From: Pedobacter cryoconitis
GTDB lineage: Bacteria > Bacteroidota > Bacteroidia > Sphingobacteriales > Sphingobacteriaceae
Reading direction: 5' to 3'
Assembly (NCBI RefSeq): GCF_014207135.1
Contig: NZ_JACHCC010000003.1
Location: forward strand, 434,710-498,709
Length of the DNA stretch: 64,000 nucleotides
This document shows positions 26,060 through 35,389 of the stretch, piece by piece. The translations under genes and the position numbers were made by a program. The stretch's first letter is position 1. Every line of letters starts with the position of its first letter. A model generated the notes under the pieces. It saw only the letters and a list, made by a program, of their open reading frames with translations, made no database searches and was not told the origin of the DNA.

Positions 26060-27046
26060 ATGAAGAAAATAATAGCCTTGCTAACTGGCGGCACAACTGG
26101 AGAATGGGTAATATCAGTAAAAAGCGCAGCAACCATAGCGCATAACCTTGATCCGGATAAATTTGAAGTCTATAAAATTATGCTTACGCAGCAGGGATGG
26201 TTCTATGAACCGGTTGATTCTGTAAAGATTGAAGTAGACAGAAATGACTTTTCACTGGTCTATAACGGCCGAAAAATAACCTTTGACGGTGTTTTTATTG
26301 CAATCCATGGTGCCCCGGGTGAAGATGGGAAATTGCAGGGCTATTTTGATATGCTCGGCCTTCCTTATACGACCTGCGACGCACTGACTTCGGCGGTAAC
26401 GATGAATAAAGGGTATACCAAAGCAATTGTTCAGGATATTCCAAATCTGTTTATTGCTAAATCTGCGCAGATTTTTAAAGGTACACCTTATAGTCTTTCG
26501 GATATAAAAAATGGACTCAACCTGCCTTATTTTGTGAAACCGAATAATGGAGGAAGCAGTATAGGTATGAGTAAGGTGAAAAATCAATATGATCTTCAGG
26601 GAGCAATTGATAAAGCGTTTAAAGAAGATACGCAACTCCTGATTGAAGAATTTATCGAAGGCCGGGAGTTTACGGTTGGTGTCGTGAAGCTGGATGGTAA
26701 AATAGTTGTTTTACCCGCAACTGAAGTGGAAACAGCGAAAGAATTCTTCGATTTTGAAGCGAAATATACACCAGGTGTAGCCACGGAAACTACGCCGGCG
26801 CCATTGCGTCCTGAAACGCGTTTAAGGATAGAAGAGATTGCAACTGCTGTGTATTCTAAATTGAATTGCAGGGGAGTAGTCAGAATTGATTTTATTCTGG
26901 TTGGTGATGAAGGCGATTTCTACTTTATTGAAATCAACACGATTCCGGGACAGACGGCTACAAGCTTTATTCCTCAGCAGGTAGCTGCATATGGAATGAA
27001 ACTCAATAACTTTTATACTAAACTGATTAAGGAAACCATCGGTTAA
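26060..27046 (+). CDS. ddl: D-alanine--D-alanine ligase
   Basis: The 328-aa product is an ATP-grasp ligase making D-Ala-D-Ala for peptidoglycan precursors. Visible features are FIAIHGAPGEDGKLQGYFDMLGLPYT (N-domain), FVKPNNGGSSIGMSKV (ATP lid), EEFIEGREFTVGVV and the metal-binding DFILVGDEGDFYFIEINTIPGQT. It starts 199 bp from the divergent PASTA gene and is followed after 5 bp by a Crp/Fnr gene. Confidence 0.96.
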   Translation: MKKIIALLTGGTTGEWVISVKSAATIAHNLDPDKFEVYKIMLTQQGWFYEPVDSVKIEVDRNDFSLVYNGRKITFDGVFIAIHGAPGEDGKLQGYFDMLGLPYTTCDALTSAVTMNKGYTKAIVQDIPNLFIAKSAQIFKGTPYSLSDIKNGLNLPYFVKPNNGGSSIGMSKVKNQYDLQGAIDKAFKEDTQLLIEEFIEGREFTVGVVKLDGKIVVLPATEVETAKEFFDFEAKYTPGVATETTPAPLRPETRLRIEEIATAVYSKLNCRGVVRIDFILVGDEGDFYFIEINTIPGQTATSFIPQQVAAYGMKLNNFYTKLIKETIG

Positions 27047-27051
27047 GTAAC

Positions 27052-27633
27052 ATGTATAGTCAGTATTTAGCAGAGCACGATTTTAAAATCACTGTTTATA
27101 AAAAGGGGGATGTGATTTACGAGCCAGGGCAACTGCCGAGATATGTTTATTTTATCAAAAGCGGAGAGGTCAGAATGGCGACTGTAAATCATGATGGAAG
27201 AGAATTCATACAGGGGATCTTTAAATCGAGGCAGCACTTTGGCGAACCGGCTTTATTGCTGGATCGCCCTTACCTGGCTTTTACCATCGCTTCAAAGGAT
27301 TCGGAAGTCATTCAGCTGGATAAGGCTGCCTTTCTGAAGATGATTGAAGAACACAGATCTTTCAGCATGGACCTGATTATGACAATGAGCAGACGCTTGT
27401 TTTATAAGTCTATGATGCTGGAAGAACTGGCCAATGAGCAGGCTGAACACCGGCTGCATACGCTGATTAATTATCTGTGTCAGGATATGGAGAAGGGTGC
27501 TTTACTGAATGTTACGCGGCAAACACTGGCGGATATGAGTGGTTTAAGAGTGGAAACGGTGATTCGGACCATCAGGAAACTAGCTGCCTCAGGTGAGCTG
27601 AAACTTATCCGGGGCAAGATTGTTAAGCTATAG
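27052..27633 (+). CDS. Crp/Fnr-family regulator after ddl
   Basis: The 193-aa product has a cyclic-nucleotide-binding domain (about 10-110, with YKKGDVIYEPGQLPRYVYFIKSGEVRM). A C-terminal winged helix follows (NVTRQTLADMSGLRVETVIRTIRKL, about 153-178). No cysteine cluster is present. It lies 5 bp after ddl and is probably co-transcribed with it; the linkage may be incidental. Ligand unknown. Confidence 0.9.
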   Translation: MYSQYLAEHDFKITVYKKGDVIYEPGQLPRYVYFIKSGEVRMATVNHDGREFIQGIFKSRQHFGEPALLLDRPYLAFTIASKDSEVIQLDKAAFLKMIEEHRSFSMDLIMTMSRRLFYKSMMLEELANEQAEHRLHTLINYLCQDMEKGALLNVTRQTLADMSGLRVETVIRTIRKLAASGELKLIRGKIVKL

Positions 27634-27670
27634 TATGATGTAGATCATAAATTTGACGGATTATAATGGT

Positions 27671-27678
27671 TAATTTTG
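27671..27678 (+). promoter_or_regulatory. Possible -7 box for DUF983 gene
   Basis: TAATTTTG matches TAnnTTTG about 33 bp before the DUF983 start. The nearest TTTG upstream (27652-27655) is only 15 bp away, shorter than the usual 19-20, so support is weak. Confidence 0.3.
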
Positions 27679-27710
27679 TATATTAATTATTACGAATAAA
27701 CATTAACGTT

Positions 27711-28136
27711 ATGGCACCTATTTCAAAACTAGAAGCAGTCATCCAGTGTAAATGCCCAAGATGCAGGCAAGGAAATATCTTTCCAGGTAAAATGTACTCT
27801 TTTTCGTTTAAAGGGCAGGTAACAAATGAATATTGCCCGCATTGTAATCTTCGTTTTGAAAGAGAACCGGGATTCTTTTATGTGGCGATGTTTATCAGTT
27901 ATGCCATGAATGTCGCTGAAATGATTACAGCAGCTGTGGCAACTTATATTTTAGGTCTGCCGCTGGTTTATGATAATCTATGGTATTATATAGGTATTCT
28001 ACTGATTACAGTATTTATATTTTCCCCGTTTAACTACCGTTATTCAAGAGTAATGCTTCTGCATTGGTTAACTCCTGGTTTGGGCTATATTCCTGGCAGT
28101 GGCGATGAACCGGTAAATACGATTAAATCTGCTTAG
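27711..28136 (+). CDS. DUF983 family membrane protein
   Basis: The 141-aa product has two CxxC pairs near the N-terminus (CKCPRCRQGNIF and YCPHCNLRFEREPGFF), a likely zinc ribbon. Two membrane helices follow (about 58-85 and 92-112), and the end is HWLTPGLGYIPGSGDEP. DUF983 is widespread in Bacteroidota and unassigned. It converges on and overlaps the MATE gene by 14 bp. Confidence 0.92.
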   Translation: MAPISKLEAVIQCKCPRCRQGNIFPGKMYSFSFKGQVTNEYCPHCNLRFEREPGFFYVAMFISYAMNVAEMITAAVATYILGLPLVYDNLWYYIGILLITVFIFSPFNYRYSRVMLLHWLTPGLGYIPGSGDEPVNTIKSA

Positions 28137-29544
28137 TTTTCCAGTTACCTTTCTTAAATAAGATATATCCAGCTATAGCGATTCCTGTTTCCGCAACCGG
28201 GATCGCTATAAATACGCCCTCAGGCCCCATGTTGAAGGTTTTTGCCAATAGATAGGCCATTGGAATCTGAAAAATCCAGAAGCCGAAAAAGTTGATAATT
28301 GTAGGTGTTCTGGTATCTCCGGATCCATTAAAGGCACTGGTCATTACCATACCTATACCATAAAACATAAAGCCCAGACACATGGTTCTCAATGCTCTGG
28401 AAGCAATTTCCTGGATCTGCTGATCTGCAGTGAAAAAGGAGACGAGATAATGGCCAAAGATCAGACTGATCACCATAGTTATCCCCATATAAATCATCGC
28501 ATATTTAGCTGTTTTCAAAACAGATTCTTCAGCACGTTTGATGTCTTTTGCACCAAGGTTCTGACCTACCAGGGTAGCGGCTGCACCACTCATGCCCCAT
28601 GCGGGTAGCAGGAAGAAGAGCATTAGCCTGATGGCAGTCTGATAACCTGCCGAGCCATGATCTCCACCGGTAGTAGCGACCAGTTCTGCCAGAAATATCC
28701 AGCTGCATGAGCCAATAACAAACTGGAAAATGGCAGGAACCGCAATCTTTAACAAAGCCTTGATCTGCTGGAAATGAGGCGTAAAATAAGCTAATTTGAT
28801 TTTTAACAGACTTTTTCCGCTGATTAACTGGTATAACTGATAACATACGCCAATGCTTCTTCCAATAGTGGTAGCTATGGCAGCCCCGGTTAATCCAAAA
28901 GCGGGGATAGGACCAAAGCCATTAATTAATATAGGGCACAAAATGATATTGGCGATATTGGCTACCCATAAACTCTTCATCGCGATAGCTGCATTTCCAG
29001 CCCCTCTGAAGATTCCGTTAATCAGAAACAACAATACTATAATGGTACTTCCTCCCATCATAATCTGGATAAAAGGGGTGCCTGCTGCTGTAGTTTCTGC
29101 GGATGCACCCATCAGCATTAATATTCTGCCAGCATAAATAAAACCAACAATACTAATCACGAGATTCAAAGCAACGGAGATCAATATAGCCTGCATACCT
29201 GCTTTGGAAGCAGCCACCGGATCTTTTTCACCGATCCGTCGGGCTACGACTGCAGTAGCTGCCATACTTAGCCCGACTGCAAAAGAATAAATAATTGAAA
29301 GTACTGATTCAGTTAAACCTACAGTTTGTATGGCCTCACTGCTATTGTGCAGATGGCCCACAAAATAGAGATCGACAAGGGCAAATACCGATTCCATGAT
29401 CATTTCGAGCATCATCGGAATGGCCAGTAACAACACAGCTCTGCGGATACTTCCATGAGTGAAATCTAATTCTTCGCCCTGGATAGCTTGCTTTAACAAA
29501 TGAAATATTTTGCTGATACCCGTTTTATGCTGCTGCGTTGTCAT
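28123..29544 (-). CDS. MATE-family multidrug/cation antiporter
   Basis: The 473-aa product has about twelve membrane segments in two related halves. Typical MATE stretches are RRAVLLLAIPMMLEMIMESVFALVDLYFVGHL (about 28-60), GAGNAAIAMKS and GWSGAAATLVGQNLGAKD-like sequence at about 325. It exports drugs or metabolites using a proton or sodium gradient; substrate unknown. It starts 11 bp after the thioesterase stop and is probably co-transcribed. Confidence 0.93.
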   Translation of the reverse strand: MTTQQHKTGISKIFHLLKQAIQGEELDFTHGSIRRAVLLLAIPMMLEMIMESVFALVDLYFVGHLHNSSEAIQTVGLTESVLSIIYSFAVGLSMAATAVVARRIGEKDPVAASKAGMQAILISVALNLVISIVGFIYAGRILMLMGASAETTAAGTPFIQIMMGGSTIIVLLFLINGIFRGAGNAAIAMKSLWVANIANIILCPILINGFGPIPAFGLTGAAIATTIGRSIGVCYQLYQLISGKSLLKIKLAYFTPHFQQIKALLKIAVPAIFQFVIGSCSWIFLAELVATTGGDHGSAGYQTAIRLMLFFLLPAWGMSGAAATLVGQNLGAKDIKRAEESVLKTAKYAMIYMGITMVISLIFGHYLVSFFTADQQIQEIASRALRTMCLGFMFYGIGMVMTSAFNGSGDTRTPTIINFFGFWIFQIPMAYLLAKTFNMGPEGVFIAIPVAETGIAIAGYILFKKGNWKTKQI

Positions 29545-29555
29545 ATTTGGTTTTT

Positions 29556-29975
29556 CTATATACTATAGGCTTTAATCATCTCCTCACTAACCTTACATCC
29601 TTTGCCTGTGGTGGTGTCAATTAATACGTAGTCAAAATAACCATCTGAAGCTATTTTTCCGGTACGTGTATTCTCTATCTCAAATTGTACGCGACAGCCT
29701 TTATCGTTAATGGTCAGTATCCCGGTACGTATTTTTAACTGGTCCCCTAAAATCAGAGGTCTTTTATAATCTACATGTGCAGTACGTACTACCCAGCCAA
29801 ATCCGCTTTTCAGGAATTCTTCCATTGGCATTTTATAGAATTGTTCCATCTGATCGTAACGTGCAGCTAATACGTAATCAAAGTATTTGCTGTTATGTAC
29901 GTGGTTGAACATATCTATATCATCGGGTCTTACTTTAAGTGCCGTCTCAAATATACTGTATTCGGTCTTTTCCAT
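29556..29975 (-). CDS. Acyl-CoA thioesterase, hotdog fold
   Basis: The 139-aa product matches the 4HBT group: VRPDDIDMFNHVHNSKYFDYVLAARYD (residues about 15-41) holds the Asp and HVHN active-site region, followed by RPLILGDQLKIRTGI and the VQFEIENTRTGKIASDGY strand. It is distinct from the other thioesterase at 23608. Just 4 bp upstream of the start is a -7-like TACTTTTG (minus strand, 29980-29987). If used, it would give an almost leaderless transcript. Confidence 0.9.
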   Translation of the reverse strand: MEKTEYSIFETALKVRPDDIDMFNHVHNSKYFDYVLAARYDQMEQFYKMPMEEFLKSGFGWVVRTAHVDYKRPLILGDQLKIRTGILTINDKGCRVQFEIENTRTGKIASDGYFDYVLIDTTTGKGCKVSEEMIKAYSI

Positions 29976-29979
29976 GTTA

Positions 29980-29987
29980 CAAAAGTA
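29980..29987 (-). promoter_or_regulatory. -7-like box at thioesterase start
   Basis: TACTTTTG on the minus strand fits TAnnTTTG but ends only 4 bp before the annotated ATG. Either the transcript is leaderless, translation starts later, or the match is accidental. Confidence 0.25.
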
Positions 29988-30127
29988 AAGTTTGAAGGTT
30001 GCTTATTGAAATATATTCTCCCGAAGGGGTGGTTAAGCATAGTTTAATTGCTGGTTTTGTATTTTTTTAGTCTGTTTTTCAATGGTTTAGGTGTGATGGT
30101 ATTCTGTTTAAATGATTTTGAGGATAC

Positions 30128-30158
30128 TTGTTTATCCTAAAAACTTACACTATCTTTG
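30128..30158 (+). promoter_or_regulatory. Bacteroidota-type promoter of rpsO
   Basis: TTGT (30128-30131) and TATCTTTG (30151-30158) are spaced by 19 bp, as in the -33 TTTG / -7 TAnnTTTG consensus. The start of rpsO lies 44 bp downstream. Confidence 0.6.
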
Positions 30159-30202
30159 CGCGTAATTAATTAATCAATATACACTTTAGTATAATTCAAG
30201 CA

Positions 30203-30508
30203 ATGTATTTAAGTAAAGAAGTAAAAGCCGACATTTTCAAAAAACACGGCGAAGTAGAAACTAACACAGGATCTGCAGAAGGACAAGTAGCGTTATTCAC
30301 TTACCGTATCGCGCACTTAACAGAACACTTGAAGAAAAATCGTAAAGATTTCTCTACTCAATTGTCTCTTCAAAAATTAGTAGGTAAACGCCGTGGTATT
30401 TTGGCTTACCTGTTTAAAAAAGATATCAACCGCTACCGTGCTATCATCAAGAACTTAGGTTTAAGAGATATCATCAAACCAATTGGCTCTACAAGAGACA
30501 GTAAATAA
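30203..30508 (+). CDS. rpsO: 30S ribosomal protein S15
   Basis: The 101-aa product carries the S15 pattern: NTGSAEGQVALFTYRIAHLTEHLKKNRKDFSTQLSLQKLVGKRRGILAYL. S15 binds the central domain of 16S rRNA early in assembly. The product is about ten residues longer than the E. coli protein, with a C-terminal tail (RDIIKPIGSTRDSK). The usual rpsO-pnp gene order is present, but a terminator separates them. Confidence 0.97.
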   Translation: MYLSKEVKADIFKKHGEVETNTGSAEGQVALFTYRIAHLTEHLKKNRKDFSTQLSLQKLVGKRRGILAYLFKKDINRYRAIIKNLGLRDIIKPIGSTRDSK

Positions 30509-30524
30509 GCGTTATAATATCAGG

Positions 30525-30552
30525 AAAAGCCATTCTCAGGGATGGCTTTTTT
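30525..30552 (+). terminator. rpsO terminator
   Basis: AAAAGCCAT (30525-30533) pairs with ATGGCTTTT (30542-30550) around an 8-nt loop, followed by a T-run. This is a textbook rho-independent stop 17 bp after rpsO. Confidence 0.85.
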
Positions 30553-30624
30553 AATTGAGAAATAAAAATACTATATATAAATCAGATGTGTAGAAAGAGG
30601 AAAACACATCACAACAATTTGTAA

Positions 30625-32772
30625 ATGAATGTAATAAAAAAATCGTTCGATCTTGGCGATGGAAGGACCATCGAAATTGAAACCGGTAAATTAGCTAAAC
30701 AGGCTGATGGTTCCGTAGTGGTAAGAATGGGTGATACCATGTTATTGGCAACTGTAGTTTCTACTGTAGGCGCTAAAGCTGGTGTTGACTTTTTACCTTT
30801 ATCTGTAGACTACCAGGAAAAATATGCGGCTGCGGGTCGTATTCCAGGTGGTTTCTTACGTCGTGAGGCAAGATTATCTGACTATGAGGTTTTAATCTCC
30901 CGTTTGGTTGACCGTGCTTTACGCCCAATGTTCCCTGAAGATTATCACTCTGATACTCAGGTAATGATCACTTTGATCTCTTCTGATAAAAATATAATGC
31001 CGGATTCACTGGCTGGTTTAGCTGCTTCAGCTGCCATCGCTGTTTCTGATATTCCTTTTAACGGACCGATCTCTGAAGTTCGTGTAGCAAAAATTGATGG
31101 CGTTTTAGTAATCAATCCTTATGTTAGCGATTTAGAACGTGCTACTTTAGAATTCTTGGTAGCAGGTACTGAAAACGATATCGTAATGGTAGAAGGTGAA
31201 GCTGATGAGATTTCTGAAGAAGAAATGGTTGAGGCTATCGAATTCGCTCACAAAGCTATCGTTATTCAGGTTAAAGTTCAGAAAGAACTTGCTGAAGCAG
31301 TTGGTAAAACTAAAAAACGTGAATATTCTCACGAGGATAGCAATCCTGAATTAAAAGAGCAGGTTTATGCTGCTACTTATGATCAGGTTTATGCTGTTGC
31401 GAAAAGCAAAAGTGCTAAACATGAGCGTACTGAGAAATTTGCTGAGATTTTAGGTGGTTTCGTTGAAACGCTTGGTGAAGAAGTTGATGCTGTAACTAGC
31501 TTCTTAGCTAAAAAATATTTCCACGATGTACAATATGATGCTATCCGTAACCTTGTTTTAGACGAAGGTATGCGTTTGGATGGTCGTGATGTACGTACTG
31601 TACGTCCTATCTGGAGTGAGGTAAGTTACTTGCCATCTGCTCACGGTTCGGCAGTATTCACACGTGGTGAAACTCAATCTTTAACTACAGTTACACTGGG
31701 TTCTAAAGATGATGAGCAAATGATTGATGGTGCTTTCATCAATGGTTACAACAAATTCTTATTACACTATAATTTCCCAGGATTCTCTACAGGTGAAGTT
31801 CGCCCGAACAGAGGTGCTGGTCGTCGTGAAATCGGTCATGGTAACCTGGCTATGCGTTCTTTAAGAAAGGTATTACCTGGATTGGAAGCAAACCCATATA
31901 CTATCCGTATCGTTTCTGATATCTTAGAATCTAACGGTTCTTCTTCTATGGCTACTGTTTGTGCTGGTACTTTAGCACTGATGGATGCTGGTATTAAAAT
32001 CAAAGCTCCGGTTTCGGGTATTGCAATGGGTTTAATCACTGATGAGAAAACTGGTAAATATGCAATCCTTACTGATATCCTGGGTGATGAAGATCATTTA
32101 GGTGATATGGACTTCAAGGTTACTGGTACTGAAAAAGGTATCGTAGCTTGTCAGATGGACTTAAAAATCAATGGTTTGAAATGGGAAGTGTTAACTGCTG
32201 CCCTGAAACAAGCTAATGAAGCTCGTTTACATATCTTAAATGAGATGGCAAAAACTATTGCTGCTCCACGTGAAGATTACAAGGATCACGCTCCTCGTAT
32301 CGTTTCATTAAGTATTGACAAGGAATTCATAGGTGCTGTAATTGGCCCAGGCGGTAAAATTATTCAGGAAATGCAACGTGAAACTGGCGCATCAATCTCT
32401 ATCGAAGAGGTGGGTAACAAAGGGATCGTTGAAATCTTCGCTGATAATAAGGCTGCTATTGATGCTGCTGTTAAGCGTATCAATGCAATCGCTGCTAAAC
32501 CAGACATAGGTGCTACTTATGATGGTAAAGTAAAATCTATCATGCCTTTCGGTGCTTTCGTTGAAATCATGCCTGGTAAAGATGGTTTACTGCATATCTC
32601 TGAGATTGCATGGGAACGTCTTGAAACTATGGATGGTGTATTGAAAGAAGGTGACAAAATCCAGGTTAAATTATTGGATATTGACAAACAAGGTAAAATG
32701 AAACTTTCAAGAAAAGCTTTATTACCTCGCCCACCTAAACCAGAAGGTGTTCAGGAGAACAAACCAGCTTAG
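30625..32772 (+). CDS. pnp: Polyribonucleotide nucleotidyltransferase (PNPase)
   Basis: The 715-aa product has two RNase PH domains (about 10-210 and 320-540; [19 protein letters not shown] core in the second), a helical linker, a KH domain ([16 protein letters not shown], about 567-582) and an S1 domain ([28 protein letters not shown], about 635-662). PNPase degrades RNA 3' to 5' with phosphate and works in the cytosol, in many species with RNase E. Its even codon use suggests high expression. Confidence 0.97.
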   Translation: MNVIKKSFDLGDGRTIEIETGKLAKQADGSVVVRMGDTMLLATVVSTVGAKAGVDFLPLSVDYQEKYAAAGRIPGGFLRREARLSDYEVLISRLVDRALRPMFPEDYHSDTQVMITLISSDKNIMPDSLAGLAASAAIAVSDIPFNGPISEVRVAKIDGVLVINPYVSDLERATLEFLVAGTENDIVMVEGEADEISEEEMVEAIEFAHKAIVIQVKVQKELAEAVGKTKKREYSHEDSNPELKEQVYAATYDQVYAVAKSKSAKHERTEKFAEILGGFVETLGEEVDAVTSFLAKKYFHDVQYDAIRNLVLDEGMRLDGRDVRTVRPIWSEVSYLPSAHGSAVFTRGETQSLTTVTLGSKDDEQMIDGAFINGYNKFLLHYNFPGFSTGEVRPNRGAGRREIGHGNLAMRSLRKVLPGLEANPYTIRIVSDILESNGSSSMATVCAGTLALMDAGIKIKAPVSGIAMGLITDEKTGKYAILTDILGDEDHLGDMDFKVTGTEKGIVACQMDLKINGLKWEVLTAALKQANEARLHILNEMAKTIAAPREDYKDHAPRIVSLSIDKEFIGAVIGPGGKIIQEMQRETGASISIEEVGNKGIVEIFADNKAAIDAAVKRINAIAAKPDIGATYDGKVKSIMPFGAFVEIMPGKDGLLHISEIAWERLETMDGVLKEGDKIQVKLLDIDKQGKMKLSRKALLPRPPKPEGVQENKPA

Positions 32773-32793
32773 GTTTCTTCAATAGTATAAAGG

Positions 32794-32826
32794 AAAAGGC
32801 GGTCTCTTTACGGGATCGCCTTTTTT
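32794..32826 (+). terminator. pnp terminator
   Basis: AAAAGGCGGT (32794-32803) pairs with ATCGCCTTTT (32815-32824, one G-T pair), followed by T's to 32826. It ends 3 bp before the long hairpin repeat at 32829. Confidence 0.85.
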
Positions 32827-32828
32827 GG

Positions 32829-32913
32829 TTTAAAAATAAGGTGTATTTTATTACTGGCCGGATAGCTTTGAAGGAAGCTATATGCCAGTAATAAAATACA
32901 CCTTATTTTTAAA
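32829..32913. repeat. Long hairpin repeat, copy 1 (conserved loop)
   Basis: Perfect 30-bp arms (32829-32858 and 32884-32913) flank a 25-nt loop that itself forms a hairpin, ATAGCTT/AAGCTAT. The loop is identical to that of copy 2 at 40362, while 13 of 30 arm positions differ, each with the matching change in the partner arm. ATCACTGG follows the right arm (ATCTCTGG in copy 2). It lies just after the pnp terminator. Within the 356-bp gap 32773-33128 nothing else is seen apart from that terminator. Confidence 0.85.
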
Positions 32914-33128
32914 ATCACTGGGTTAACTTAATAGGAGACAGCTTTTCTTGCTTATACTATCTTGAAAATATCAGGTTTTTATCTCTTTGGTGTGTCCAAA
33001 AGAATGTCTGTAGGTTATTCACATTTTAATTTGTTGGAATTAAAAATGATTTCATGAAAAAATAACACCTTAAATGCTATAAATTCTAAACCTTGTTTCA
33101 TCTTTGGAGATTACTGCTGATTTTTTTT

Positions 33129-35366
33129 ATGAAAAAATATATTCTGATACTTACGTTACTCTTTGGCCAATGTACTCATACTCATTTCAGTTTTAACGGT
33201 GATTTTGAAAACATAGATTCAATTTCAAAAAAGCCCATTGGCTGGTCGTTCTCTTTTAATGAAGAACAAGCAGCAGGTTATTCAACAAAACTAGATAGCG
33301 CTGTTAAACAAAATGGTAAGTATAGTATTTCTCTTCAAAAAATAAATGATAAGTCGGAATTTGGAGTAATAGATTATATGATTCCTGAGGCTTTTGATGG
33401 AAAAGTTATAGAGCTTCGGGGGTACATGAAGACGGCAGGTGTCAAAAGAGGTTTTGCTGGCCTATGGCTAAGATTGGATGGCGATGGCAAAATGCTTGGT
33501 TTTGAAAATATGAAGAGGCAAGGTATCGGAGGAACAAAGGATTGGAAACAATATATTATCAAATTACCCTATCCGGCTGGAGTAAAGGCAATTCATTTTG
33601 GAGGGGTGAATGCTGGAGATGGGAAAGTCTGGTTTGATAATTTTGAGTTATTTATAGATGATAAACCTATCGAAAAAGTAAAACAACTCATCTTAAAAAA
33701 AGCAGACACAGATACCTCTTTTAGCAGAAACTCGAAGATTTCAAGTATATTAATGACGCCGCGACAGATTACAAATTTAACTATTACTGGTCAATATTGG
33801 GGCTTTTTAAAGTATCATCATCCTTCAGTCTCCCAGGGCGACTATAATTGGGATGCAGAACTTTTTAGACTTTTACCTGGTGTAATTAATGCAAAAAACA
33901 ATAATCAGTTAAGCTCGGTATTAGAAAAATACCTTGATAAATTACCTGCCCCTAAGATTTGTAAAGTATGTAATGAACGAATTGACAGGAACGAAGTTTT
34001 AAAGCCTGATTATGGAGAGTTATTAACAGGACAGTTCTTAAGTAAGTCATTAACAAATAAGCTTGATTTTATTAAGAATAACCGCAATATCGGAGAAAAT
34101 TATTGGATAGGAAGGGAATGGGCTGGAAACCCCAGATTCAAGAATGAAAAATCATATAATTCTATTGCTTATCCGGATGCCGGGTTTCGTTTATTATCAC
34201 TCTATCGTTACTGGTCAATGATAAACTACTACTATCCGTATAAAAACTTAATCGGAAAAGATTGGAATAAGGTTTTAATTGAATTTATACCAAAATTTAT
34301 TAATGCTTCAAACGGAAAAGAATATACATTGGTTACTTTAGAACTTATAGGTAAACTAAAGGATTGTCATGCCAATATTATGGGGGGAAATCCTACATTG
34401 AGTTCTATTAAAGGTAATTATGCAGCTCCTTTCCAGGCAAAGTTCATAGAAAACAAACTTGTTATAACAGGTTATTATCTTGATACGCTAAATATAAAAG
34501 ACAAGTTGAAAATTGGAGATGTTATAAGCGAAATTAATGGAAAAAAAGTATCTGATCTGATAAAAACCTACCTGCATATTCAGCCGGGTTCAAATTATAG
34601 CGCGCAATTAAGGGATTTACCTGATAACTATTTACTGAGAAATAATGACCCATCATTAAAAATTATTGTACAAAGAGGCAATTTGACATTCCCTTATGAT
34701 GCTCCTCTTGCAGATGTGAGATTGACTTCTTTTAATAATATTAATTACACTAAGTCAACCGGGCATTTTTTGATCAATAATGACATTGGTTATATATATC
34801 CGGCCAGGTATAGAAATGATGAATTGCTAAGTATTAAGAAGGATTTTGAACATACAAAAGGTATAGTTATCGATATGAGGTGTTATCCTTCAGATTTTAT
34901 GCCCTTCACGTTTGGAAATTATATTAAATCAAATCAAACTGATTTTGTGAAGTTTGAATGTTTTAATATTTCAAAACCTGGATCTTTCATATATTCTGGA
35001 AAAGCGAGTAATGGAGGGGGGATAATTAGTAATTTTTATAAGGGAAGAATAATAGTCATCGTTAATTCAACCACTCAAAGCCAGGCCGAATATACGACTA
35101 TGGCATTTCAAAGCTCCCCAAATGTTAAAGTCATTGGGAGTCAGACAGCTGGTGCAGATGGGAATGTCTCTTTGATTAGGCTACCCGGAAATATTGCTAC
35201 AGCCATCTCAGGCATCGGTATATTTTATCCGGATGGAACTCCAACTCAACAGGTTGGAGTTAAAATTGACTATGTCATAAAACCTACAATTCGCGGAATT
35301 AGACAAGGAAAAGATGAATTATTAGAAAAAGCTATTCATATCATAGAAAAAAATGAATTGAAGTAA
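33129..35366 (+). CDS. S41-family (C-terminal processing-like) protease lipoprotein
   Basis: I prefer ATG 33129 over 33093 because it opens a lipoprotein-like signal (MKKYILILTLLFGQC). The 745-aa product has a beta-sandwich module (about 22-180, ending in VWFDNFELF), a helical middle, a PDZ-like segment (IGDVISEINGKKV, about 465-480) and the S41 domain. The nucleophile is S651 in TTQSQAEYTT. The later GSQTAGADG lacks the Lys seen in CtpA, as in tricorn-like members, which use a different catalytic set. It is predicted to act outside the inner membrane. No partner is evident. Confidence 0.83.
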   Translation: MKKYILILTLLFGQCTHTHFSFNGDFENIDSISKKPIGWSFSFNEEQAAGYSTKLDSAVKQNGKYSISLQKINDKSEFGVIDYMIPEAFDGKVIELRGYMKTAGVKRGFAGLWLRLDGDGKMLGFENMKRQGIGGTKDWKQYIIKLPYPAGVKAIHFGGVNAGDGKVWFDNFELFIDDKPIEKVKQLILKKADTDTSFSRNSKISSILMTPRQITNLTITGQYWGFLKYHHPSVSQGDYNWDAELFRLLPGVINAKNNNQLSSVLEKYLDKLPAPKICKVCNERIDRNEVLKPDYGELLTGQFLSKSLTNKLDFIKNNRNIGENYWIGREWAGNPRFKNEKSYNSIAYPDAGFRLLSLYRYWSMINYYYPYKNLIGKDWNKVLIEFIPKFINASNGKEYTLVTLELIGKLKDCHANIMGGNPTLSSIKGNYAAPFQAKFIENKLVITGYYLDTLNIKDKLKIGDVISEINGKKVSDLIKTYLHIQPGSNYSAQLRDLPDNYLLRNNDPSLKIIVQRGNLTFPYDAPLADVRLTSFNNINYTKSTGHFLINNDIGYIYPARYRNDELLSIKKDFEHTKGIVIDMRCYPSDFMPFTFGNYIKSNQTDFVKFECFNISKPGSFIYSGKASNGGGIISNFYKGRIIVIVNSTTQSQAEYTTMAFQSSPNVKVIGSQTAGADGNVSLIRLPGNIATAISGIGIFYPDGTPTQQVGVKIDYVIKPTIRGIRQGKDELLEKAIHIIEKNELK

Positions 35367-35389
35367 TTTGATCAAAAGCAAACCCTGGG

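Noticed and set aside
28123..28136. Overlap of DUF983 and MATE genes as a sign of a wrong frame
   Set aside because: Both ends are normal for their families; a short convergent overlap is acceptable.
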